A stretch of 64,000 nucleotides of DNA from Gonatopus flavifemur (lineage: Eukaryota; Arthropoda; Insecta; Hymenoptera; Dryinidae), in assembly GCA_018340375.1 (NCBI GenBank), contig JAFFJZ010000010.1:744001-808000 (forward strand). Reading direction: 5' to 3'. Of this stretch, positions 49,252 through 58,670 are shown piece by piece. The position numbers and the translations under genes were made by a program. The notes under the pieces are model-generated. The model was not told the DNA's origin and ran no database searches. It saw nothing but the letters and a program-made list of their open reading frames with translations. The stretch's first letter is position 1; every line of letters begins with the position of its first letter.

Positions 49252-49897
49252 GTGTGTGTCTGCTGCTGTGTGTCCTGTCCTGTCTCTCTCTCACTCCCCC
49301 CCCCCCGTCGTTGTGTATGTGTGTGCGTGTGTGCGTGTACCGGCTATCAAGGAATAATAATATACGTCCGAAACATCAAAATCTACAACGACCTTGTCAT
49401 CCGAATAACATTGAAACTAGTAGTCGTTTTAGCATCTCGGTATACACATGTCATATACCTCAACTTGAATCGAAATCATTTTCATCTTGCGATAAAAAAC
49501 AACGAAATCATAATATCCGTCACATTTCTCTTCGTTAGATGTTTCTATCTGATCATTGAATAACGAGAAGAAGAAACAGGACATAATCGACAACACGTAA
49601 CTGACCGTTCAAAGTATCTTTCCCGCGAAATTTGTTCGTGCATTCTTTATTCGTTGTTCACTACGAAAGATTTAAAAAAGTGTGTGTTTGCGCGCCTTGT
49701 CACGATTCATAACCTAGAAATGTAAAACCCATATGTCAAATTTGGTTTCAAAACAGATTCGTTGAATTCATTAATTCGAATAGAAGAAAATTTTATTCTA
49801 AACGATATGTTGACGTTCGATGAGTTGTATTTAATGTTTTGTCGTTCACGTTTATGTGATGAATTCTAAATTTTGATTGAAACTTTTGAATTTCTAG
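49252..49897 (+). other. Epimerase gene intron 1
   Basis: 646 bp. It starts with a TG/CT-rich, C-run tract (about 49252-49345) that keeps several frames open by composition. The rest has no recognised feature. Confidence 0.8.
49281..49306. repeat. CT and poly-C tract
   Basis: TCTCTCTCTCACTCCCC followed by further C, in intron 1 near the donor. Confidence 0.8.
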
Positions 49898-49949
49898 GAG
49901 CTACCGTGGTGTCCTGGCGTGTGAACAATCAGGAACAACTCTTCGTAAG
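49898..49949 (+). CDS. Glucose-6-phosphate 1-epimerase-like protein, exon 2
   Basis: A 52 nt exon follows TTGAATTTCTAG and ends GTAAG|GTAAGC. It completes the Gly codon begun in exon 1, encodes ATVVSWRVNNQEQLFV and leaves AG of a Ser or Arg codon; the family has Ser here. GATVxSWxxxxxEQL is the diagnostic N-terminal strand pair of YMR099C/YeaD mutarotases. The expected continuation (KxAxFDGxKxIRGGIP, VFPQFG) was looked for and not found to the right edge, so the next intron is at least 14 kb or an exon was missed. Confidence 0.9.
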
Positions 49950-51200
49950 GTAAGCACAGTATTATTTATCTGTTTATTGTGTAGTTTTTTTGGGTGATGT
50001 TTTAAGATTTTCATTCCGTTAAGTCGTTGAGAAAGTGGAAATGAGAGAATATTGGTGTTTCGTATTTATTGAAAAACAATATCGAAGTTTAGATACAATT
50101 ATTTAAACACAATCAACGTAAATCGTGCATCAGGGATTTCCCATTTACATCCATGTTACATGTTGGTTGCATAATAGTGGTGATTATGATATTCTGTTGA
50201 CTATTAAAAATAATTATTTTTATGCACTGTTGTCAATTACCGTGTGAATACACATGAATAATTCATGATATCCAATTTATATTACATGTATAACTTATGT
50301 AGATATGCATTTTTATGAGACATTGAATCTCGTTATCCTTGTACTACTCAGGATAATAATTTGAATTCTGTGTTTGATGGATATTGAGGTTATGTCACAT
50401 GGGGTTTACTATGTCATGGAAATATAGAAAAATACTGACATCCGAATATGTCGGTGCAGTTTGAACTGTTTATCGAAAAGGATATGAAATCGAATGCAAA
50501 AATATTGCAACATACATGCCTTCATTTCTCTTGCACACGGAAAAACCGAATGTTGCAGTATTTATATTCTTGGAGGTTGAATCGTTTATAAAAACGAGAT
50601 AAAAATCCAAACTCACAAAATCTAATGATCATCGTTATTTATCTTCTAGAATGAATTATTTGTAATTTTTTGCAACTGAAATCATCGATCAAAAAATACA
50701 CTGCGAGACTTGGGGCTTTGATAGCTGAGTATTTCGTTATTTGATAACTAATTCGTTCCAATAAACGATTCAAACTTCAGCAACATCAGTATTGAAGAAA
50801 CTCGCTATCGATTTGGGAAAAACAGACATTAAGGAATGCATATTCCGAACATGAATGCTTGAAATCAGTCACTTCTTCATCATTGTTCATGGCAGGCAAT
50901 TAATTTTTGGTATCACGCTATTAATTTGTCATAAGGTTTTTTTTTATATATTCCTTAAGTTGCTTCAACTTGTATGAATACAATCAAGTTGTTTTTTTTT
51001 CTTATCAATTCGAAATAAGCGAATCCTAAATCGCAAATCTCGATGATAACCAGCAGCCTTTGTCCGGCTCTGCACCGAGGGCAAAACTGACCTTTCCTAA
51101 GAACATTTTTCCCTGTTCTGAGAAAACAGTTCTGCCTCTCATCTTATAAAAATTTGTATTTAAGGTGAGAAAATTTTCTGCCACCACGCTTCATAACATT

Positions 51201-51314
51201 AAACTGAGAACGCCATTCCTTCTTTTGAAGAAAACATTCTCAAATCAAAACAATGTCGAATGGGACTTGCCTAATCCAATATTTAATTAGTTTAAGATTT
51301 TTTCTCTCAGTGTG
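51201..51314. mobile_element. Short MITE (CACTGAGAA family)
   Basis: AACTGAGAACGCCATTCCTT at the left resembles the left end at 33073. TTTTTTCTCTCAGTGT is the right end. About 114 bp, A/T-rich interior. Confidence 0.5.
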
Positions 51315-51631
51315 CCCAGGTTTTGTCACAGGATTTGCTCTTTTTTATCCGGATGTAATTGGTACTTTCCCCAGAGAATACTTGAAGCAAGTGGAGGCAA
51401 CTTGGGCCACACTAAACGAACTTGGCTACAGTGAAACTACTGAATTTGAACATTCACCTTTGTAATATTTCTCACTGGAAGTGCTTTCCCTGCAAATTGT
51501 CAGACCGTTTGCTAAATATTGGAATGTTTGGATATTTCGTAAGAATTCGGTGAAAATCACGTATTACCCACTTAATACATCAAAGTTCTTGTTACAAGAA
51601 TGTTGACCGTAATGGAATTGTATCTTAGAAT

Positions 51632-51678
51632 TCCACACTCAAAGATGTACCTGTTTTGAGCATCTTTGAGCGTGGAAC
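51632..51678. repeat. Short stable hairpin
   Basis: TTCCACACTCAAAGATG pairs with CATCTTTGAGCGTGGAA (one mismatch) around a 13 nt loop. The size resembles a small-RNA precursor, but there is no sign of expression in the sequence. Confidence 0.5.
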
Positions 51679-51712
51679 TACAAGTTACAATTAATTATAT
51701 TTAACATTCCTG

Positions 51713-51965
51713 CACTGAAAAAAAGAAGTTGTCAAATTTACATCTTGCGAAGTCAATATTTGGACGATTTAAAAAATAGTTTGAGCTATCACAATGTAAG
51801 TTGATTTTACAACAGCGAATGTGAAATGTACTACAGCGGATGGAAATCTCACCCCCCCCCCCCGCCCCTGTAAAATTAACTAGAATGATCATAGCTCGGA
51901 ATATTTTTTGAAATTGTCCAAATATTGACTTCACAAGATGTAAATTTTACCACTGTTTTTCTTGG
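51713..51965. mobile_element. MITE with 50 bp inverted ends
   Basis: CACTGAAAAAAAGAAGTTGT with CAAATTTACATCTTGCGAAG and TCAATATTTGGAC is mirrored by GTCCAAATATTGACTTCACA and AGATGTAAATTTTACC at the right. A C12 run (51852-51863) lies in the middle. The left end matches 21911. Confidence 0.72.
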
Positions 51966-51984
51966 TTTATAACAAAAATACTCT

Positions 51985-52330
51985 GCCAATTGGCATATGG
52001 CTTCCTTGTTTGTGTTGGAATAGAGCAATGAGAATTGCTAAAGACGATTTTTCCATATTTCTCAACCGATTGGAATGAAACTTATATGGGACCACGATGG
52101 GATCGTAACTGGGACGCGGTATAAATTTCCATCGCAATCGGATAACAGAGAGCAAAGATATGCGCTAAAGCAAAATCACGAATTTTTAAGAAATTTTTTC
52201 CCTCCTCCTCCCGTTCCTGTGTGGGAATCAGGTTTAGACTCATATGGGACCACTACTGACACCGAATGTAACCGTGGTAGAAATTTGGTGATGATCGAAT
52301 AACAGGAACGGAAGTTCTCCGTGATCGAAG
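51985..52330 (+). repeat. Dispersed repeat family X, copy 2
   Basis: Contains TTTCTCAACCGATTGGAATG, AAACTTATATGGGACCACGA, CGCGGTATAAATTTCCATCG and ATCGGATAACAGA, then a second TATGGGACCACTACTGACAC module with a TGATCGAATAACAGGAACG tail. Flanking AGAGCAATGAGAATTGC and CCAATTGGCATATGGCTTCC recur inverted at 63420-63505. This is the longest and most regular copy. Confidence 0.6.
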
Positions 52331-52629
52331 TTCTAGGGGGGGTTACATCCACACATCCATCCAGACAGGCAAACAGACACAACCAAAATTTTTTCCCGAG
52401 TTTCGAGGAACATTGTGGTCTAAGAGATTTTGAGTTTGGGGATAAGAAAATTTTCGGCCCCTCGGAACGATCACAAAGCTTCCCTCTAACGAGAAAGCAA
52501 TTGTTATGTTAGGTGGGATAGCTACACTGCAAAAAATTTCTATGGAAAACTTCACATAAATGTACGGAAGTGCTGTCCTAATTCACGCATACATGCACTC
52601 CTAAGAGAAGGCCGTTCGCGGGAATCGGA

Positions 52630-52740
52630 TTCTTCTTCCCACAAGTGGAATTTCCATTTAATATTTCACCAAACAGATTTTGAGTTCGTTCAAGAAGAAT
52701 TTCTACTAATGGCAGATTCCCTTGTGGGAAGAAGATGTTG
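52630..52740. mobile_element. Small fold-back
   Basis: TTCTTCTTCCCACAAGTGGAA at the left is mirrored by TTCCCTTGTGGGAAGAAGAT at the right, arms of about 22 bp. CTCCTAAGAG occurs on both outer flanks as a direct repeat. Confidence 0.55.
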
Positions 52741-52919
52741 GATTGCGTGAAACATACATTTTTGTACCTCCTAAGAGGGAACTTTGTGATCGTTTTGGGG
52801 ATCGTTTCCTGAGAACCTCAGGAATAAAATCGGTTCGGCATCAGTCAACAAATTAACTTTTACTGTCATGATCCGATCGCCATGAAATTGTCCCCACATA
52901 TAGGGTTGAATTTCCATTC

Positions 52920-53290
52920 TACACGGCACCTTAGATATCAAGGACGTATCAGACATTTACCAACATTACATTTGCATTGTGTTGGCTCCATTTCAAATGA
53001 AAAGTATTTAATACGTGAATCACTCAATGATTTTGAAATACATAACTCATAAAATACAATTTGATAAATTAGGTTATAATTTATAAAAATAGTAACATAA
53101 TATTTTACATGTATTTGAGACGTGAATGATAGTTGAATTAAGGACATATAACACTACATACCTCAGATACGTCCTTCAAGTTATGTATTTCAAAACCATT
53201 GAGTGATTTGCGTATTAAAAACGTTATATTTGAAATGAAATGTGGAACAATGTGATACGTATTTGACAGCTAAGATGCCGTATGGGAGAT
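52920..53290. mobile_element. Long fold-back MITE (about 370 bp)
   Basis: ACGGCACCTTAGATATCAAG near the left end pairs with CAGCTAAGATGCCGTATGG at the right. GAATCACTCAATGATTTTGA with AATACATAACT pairs with AGTTATGTATTTCAAAACCA and TTGAGTGATTTGCGTATT. Diverged arms of about 130 bp enclose an A/T-rich loop. Non-coding. Confidence 0.7.
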
Positions 53291-53919
53291 AACAATCACA
53301 AAAATACTATATCTCTTCACGCAATACGAAAATTCTTGAAGATTCATAATGAATTTCAACCCCAATTTAATCCTTTATGAACCTCTCTTGATCTCTCTTT
53401 TGTTATCTAAATTTCGAATGAAAATGTGATCTTATGATTCCAATTAGGTAATTCAAAAGAAATTTTGTTCAATGTATGTCAACCGGTATTCATTTTGGAA
53501 TATTTGAAGTTGCATTTAACCAGTGAACTCTATAACATACTGGAATGAGTTCTCCCTAGATCCGCGCGGTCAGAGTGGTATCGTTGATTGCATGAGCGAG
53601 AGAAAGTGAGACTCGCCCAATTTTTTCCTTTCTCTCTTGAAACAGTATGTATTAGAAAGAAAAAAAATGTCCCAATTTTTCGGATTTCTCACTCACTCTT
53701 CTTCAGATTGTTCTTTGACCGAACCATACTATAGAAAATGGAAAGAGGGCACATTCCAGTATATCACAGAGTTCACTGCGTTCAAGATCCCATACAGTAC
53801 AAAAATTCCCACAGAATTTGGAAAAATTTTCAAAGAGTTCTGAGGTTTCATCAAAGGGATACGAGTGGCTGAACTGTTGGGAATTTTTTCGGTCAAATTA
53901 TGTAAAAATACGTACATTA

Positions 53920-53990
53920 ATTCAAAATATCTATCTGTACAGCATTTCTTGAACTACTGAAGAAGTGCTGTACAGAGAGATATTTTGAAT
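53920..53990. mobile_element. Hairpin MITE family, copy 5 (core hairpin)
   Basis: ATTCAAAATATCTATCTGTA with CAGCATTTCTT pairs with AAGAAGTGCTGTACAGAGAG and ATATTTTGAAT, a 71 nt hairpin with one or two mismatches. Outer arms are not clear. It is the terminal part of a long but meaningless minus-strand open frame (53917-54405). Confidence 0.7.
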
Positions 53991-55632
53991 CTTGCGCGCG
54001 TTTTTTTGTAGTCTGTCCCGTAAAAATTATAATGCCAGAAATGGAGGAAATTTCTTTCAAAGACAGTGACAGATGATAAGTTTGAGAATTTTCTCTTTGT
54101 CGGGTGATCAAGATTTGATTACATTTCAAGGAAAATAATTTTTTTCCACTCACTGGTTTTGCACTATAAATTGTCAGAAAAAACAATCTATAAATAAAAA
54201 TGATTACTTTACTGAACCTGAACAAAATTAGCGCATCTATCATTATTGTACTAATATCATCTGCACTATATTTTCTTCTTATGAAGATTTCAAGCACAAA
54301 ACTGGCAGTCTCCAATTTTCGCCCAGTACCCCCATTTTTCATTTTATTATGTACATTAAATTTGTCCCACAGTTGAAGTTGGATGAATAACATAAATATT
54401 ACCATAATTTATGTCGAGGAAAAACAAAATTCTGTTATTCAATCATGGAAAACGTAGCAGTTTGTATAGCATCGTCTAGAGTTTATACCATAAAATTATC
54501 AAGTAATTTTTCAAATTTTCTCCACGCGTACAAGAGATACAGCATGTTGAATGTGTGAATAAGAAACTGCATTTTAGTGTTCTTACTCCAATTCAGTACG
54601 TTGGAAGGAATATTATACATTACCAGTGTAATTTGCTATTGACTGAAAAATCGATGAATCAACGTGAATAATTTTTCACAATCCTAAAATTTGCCAAAAA
54701 TCACTTATGGTTATTCAAAAGAATGAATTATATAATGCTTCTTGATATATTTTGTTGAAAGAATCATATTCATCGTGGAATCTATGAACCTCGTATTCCG
54801 GGTCAGAGTTTTAGAGAAAAGGAGGGAAGGAAAAAAACACATGCAGACCATGTGTGTCGTCTGTTCAAATGCTGAAACAGAATCCTGTGCTTATGAAATG
54901 GTTTCTCGAAGACACGCTATATCTAATAGCTCAGTACATGAGAATGATTCTATGAAAATCATAGGAACATGATTATACAGTAAAGGATTCAAAACGAACG
55001 GCATTGGTGGGTTCACCATTTTCCAATTTAACTAAATAAGAATGGAGAGAATCGAAACCGGCTGACCTAACTGTTTCTCGTTGAAGAGAAGAGGTAGTAT
55101 CCATAGTCATCTGCGGTGAGAAGAAGAAGAGAAAAAAAATGTTCCAACAGAACGAAAGAGCGAGATGGGAAAGGAAGGAAAGGGTGCTGCGTAGGGAGCA
55201 CGCACAAATGCACAATTCATCTTAGCTAGATGGAAGGAACGATCAAGGAAAAAGGGAAAGCAAGAGAAAGAAAAAAGATAGCAGGGGTTAGACGATGATT
55301 AAGGGTTTTTCTCTCCCTTCCCCTCTCTCTCTCTTTCTTCCTGATCTTCGCATTAGTATATCTCACCACGCTTGTTGTACGGAGAAACGTATGTGTATTT
55401 ACGTGCACGTACATGCTCACTCATACTCGAAACCAACATAGTACTAATCGTACAGGTTGAAATTTTCAAGCATGAAATCTCATCATCCTATCTCTTTCTT
55501 TTTTCTTCTCTTTTTGGTATCAAAGTATTTATTTTTCCTTTTACTGTTCTCCCCCTTCCATTTGATAGATATCTTGATTATCTTGGAATTGGAAGAGAAA
55601 AGCAAAATATTTGTTTGATTTGAATATTGAAG

Positions 55633-55811
55633 ACTGTGAAGAAAAAGTTTGAATTCAGATTGTGCCATGACTGAATTTAAGGCGCAGCCAAAAAACCCTA
55701 TTCATTGTGAAGTGAACACAAAAAACAATCGCCGACACAATGGAAAATGCTGAATTTCAGTCAATTTTCAAATTAAAACGCAGCCAATTTAAGTCACACT
55801 TTTTACAGTGT
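55633..55811 (-). mobile_element. MITE with ACACTGTAAAAAG ends, uninterrupted copy
   Basis: Read on the minus strand it begins ACACTGTAAAAAGTGTGACT and ends near CTTTTTCTTCACAGT. It parallels 21105-21385 block by block but lacks the inner palindrome, so it preserves the empty target site. Confidence 0.72.
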
Positions 55812-57590
55812 GAGGGTATGGTAGTGAACTTCTCATAATCGGATTGTTTGAAATAAAGCCTTGTGTTACTTATTGAATTTCTACATTGGAGTATAGATGC
55901 ATTATTGTGCATTCTGATGAACGTAGGGAAATAATATTATTACGTAGAAAATGGACAATTACAATATTCCACTTGAAGGGATAAGCGATAATGCACACTG
56001 TAACGAATATGAGTAAGATTACTAACAAATTCTATGTACTGTATATTTGGCAAAAATCATTCTACGTGTTCTTTTGGCGCATAAATTGACCTCGAAGTCG
56101 CTTAAAATGTTTGATTAGATAGGTCACTAGTATTGCGATCATTCCTTCCAGAAATTACAATACTGAAAATCTATTAAATTTATATATATGAGTGCGATTA
56201 TGGATCGATAATCTTGACGCACAACATTCTCCTTTTTGTTTTAGTGTCAAATGGAATTCAATTGACTCAAAAAAAAAAAGAATTCTCAGCGCCAAGTATA
56301 ATGAATATGAGGTCAAGGGCAACAAAAGTACATAATTAATACAATTGGAAACATTCATTCACTGAGATAAATTGAATTGATGTGAACAGATTACTTTACC
56401 AACTTAACTACATGAAGCTGCCTTTGTCGGAATCAGCTATGTACGTTGAGTGGATCAAATATTCACCCAAGTTGAATTCATTCAGGTCAAATCCATATAT
56501 ATTTAATAAACTCAACTTGGCGTGTATTCGAACACATGGTAACTTGTTTTGCATTTGGGAAAGAATTTTCTCTGAAACAGAAAAAGGGTTTACAATATGA
56601 ATGAATAATCAATAAAATTCTCTGATTATAATACTGTCTGTGGAAAATAAAAAGTCTGTTCAATATAATTGATCATTACCCGAGTAACACCAGAATATAC
56701 GATAAATGTTCTTCGGATATTCGAAATATGTTTTATGGACATTCCAATGAGACCGTCTCCATAGGTGCTATGCATGGGGTAGACTGGATACGATTGTAAC
56801 AGGGGGTCGGTTGTAAAATTACGGATAAGTGACGATGGGATTTTGAAAACTCAGATCACCTAACGGGTGAAAGGGCATTCTTGCATGGAGAAATTTGTGT
56901 GTTAATTGTTTATGCCATATCACATATACTCAGAACGTCAGGAAGAACTGTTGAAATCTTTTGACTGAAGATTAATTTATGAGAGATTAATTTCTAGCCA
57001 GGAAGGTACTGATACTGGTTCCGCCTAACATTGTCTCTCAAGTACAATTTGCAACTCAAAATCAATCTTATATCGATTACATTTCCCCTTGAATGAACAC
57101 CCAACGAGAATCACTAACCATCGACATACTACAAGTCATCTCACGTTATTCGAGATGAGAAGAAAAAAAAAGAAACACGTTTGATCTGATGGAAATTCTA
57201 ACCACTCGTGGGAGTCTTTGAATCCCCAACATCCTTTATGAGAAAAATAGTCTCCGAATATCACTACTGTTTCCGTTATTCTATTAATTCTCAATACTAC
57301 TTCTCTCCAAAGCACTTTGAGATCTAATTCCTGAGATATCATTGACTCAATAAAAAATGTTCTTATCTGGAACCAATTTTTCCCTCACTGTATATTGACT
57401 TTCCATTTAAGACATTTTGACGTGAAATAAGTACAGAGGAAAGATAAATAGATCGAACCACCAATCTGGGAAGAAATAATGGAAAAGTAAGGTCATATAC
57501 TGAAATGAAATATATTTGGACCTTGTATAAGTTATCGCTGTTTTTTTACAAAATAAAAACTTCATTTAAAATATAAGAAACAAAAACGTT

Positions 57591-57795
57591 TCATTCAAAG
57601 TATTGCCCATCACTAGAGACCACTTTCTCCCATTTTTCTGGCAATATATGAATTCCGCGGTGGAAAAACGACATGTCTTTTGAGGCTATCCAAGAATCGA
57701 CCCATTTTTTAGCTTCTTCGTAAGAATGAAAACACTGATCAGCTAAGCCATGTGCCATCGAACGGAATAGGTGAAAATCGGAAGGGGCCATGTCT

Positions 57796-57828
<33 letters not shown>

Positions 57829-58154
57829 CGAAGCGTTCCACTGGTTTGCAACATGAGGCCGGGTATTGTAATGTAACAAAATTACTTTGTCGTATCTCTT
57901 CTCGTATAGCAGCCGTTTTTCTTCTAGGTCTCAACTCAAACGCATCAATTGAAGTCGATAGCGATCCCCCGTGATAGTCTAATTCGGTTTGAGCAGCTCA
58001 TATTAAATTACACCTTGCTGATCCCACCAAATACAGAGAAGAAGCTTCGAACCATGGATATTTGGTTTTGCGGACGATGTTGATGCATGGCCAGGCTTAC
58101 CCCATGATTTTTTACGCTTTGGATTATCATAGTGTATCTATTTTTCATCGCCAC
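57591..58154 (-). pseudogene. mariner transposase C-terminal half, pseudogene
   Basis: On the minus strand the sequence runs from SGDEK (first catalytic Asp) through YDNPKRKKSWGKPGHAST and KPNIHGSKLLLCIWWDQQGV to a HYNTRPHV block and ends with PHPPYSPDMAPSDFHLFRSM, EEAKKWVDSWIASKD and SDGQYFE then TGA at 57593-57591. This is the DDD catalytic half of a mariner transposase. Stops replace several residues (for example the Trp after GDEK), a frameshift falls near 57855, and the HDNARPH motif has lost its Asp (now Tyr), while the third Asp in SPDMAPSD remains. The N-terminal half is cut off exactly where the short-repeat cluster at 58155 begins. Confidence 0.9.
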
Positions 58155-58310
58155 TCCAATTTTAGAGTGAACTTCCCACTCTAAAAGAGTGAGAGTTCAC
58201 TCGAAACGAGTGAGAATCCCACTCGAAGCGGACTGGCTCACTTCTGAGACTTAGCGGAGTGAAACGCGTGATTTTTCACTCTTCCAGATTTAGAGAGTGA
58301 GAAAATTGGA
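58155..58310. mobile_element. Fold-back cluster of CACTCT/AGAGTG repeats
   Basis: Outer arms TCCAATTTT and AAAATTGGA enclose at least eight alternating CACTCK and MGAGTG half-sites, forming successive small hairpins (CACTCTAAAAGAGTG, CACTCGAAACGAGTG). It truncates the mariner pseudogene precisely at its left border, so it probably inserted there. Confidence 0.6.
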
Positions 58311-58433
58311 CGTTTGTGTTGGCGCATCGGAAATCAGTACGAAAAAAATGTTTTTTCGTTGCACATTGGCCATCAATGTACACGGTTTTGATTACGTGCG
58401 TGACAGGTTCTCCGTATAAGCCGCTTCAATTGA

Positions 58434-58490
58434 ATCAAAATATCGCTCTGTACAGCATTTCTCTGACTTCAGTAGAAAGCTATACTAACA
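58434..58490. mobile_element. Hairpin MITE family, copy 6 (left half)
   Basis: GAATCAAAATATCGCTCTGT with ACAGCATTTCTCTGACTTCA and GTAGAAA equals the left strand and loop of the family hairpin. The returning strand is missing, replaced by sequence leading into the element at 58501. Confidence 0.6.
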
Positions 58491-58500
58491 ATATACATAC

Positions 58501-58670
58501 AAATATAGTAATCGGAGAATATGATTCATTATGACGTCAAATGACAGTCGGTATATGACAATTCATCATAACTCTCGTACCAGTTACTATATTTCTGCTA
58601 AACACTGATAGATGTACAGGATTTGACGTCATAATGAATCATGTCCTTCGATTACTATACTTTGTCTGAT
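58501..58670. mobile_element. Palindromic MITE with GACGTCA motif
   Basis: ATAGTAATCGGAGAATATGA with TTCATTATGACGTCAAAT is mirrored by ATTTGACGTCATAATGAATC and TTCGATTACTATA, arms of about 40 bp. Each arm holds a TGACGTCA-like octamer. It abuts and may have broken copy 6 of the hairpin family. Confidence 0.72.

Noticed and set aside
53917..54405. Longest minus-strand open frame after the epimerase 5' end (162 codons)
   Set aside because: Its C-terminal part is the hairpin MITE copy at 53920-53990, the rest is A/T-rich with no domain, and no splice context or homologue is recognised.
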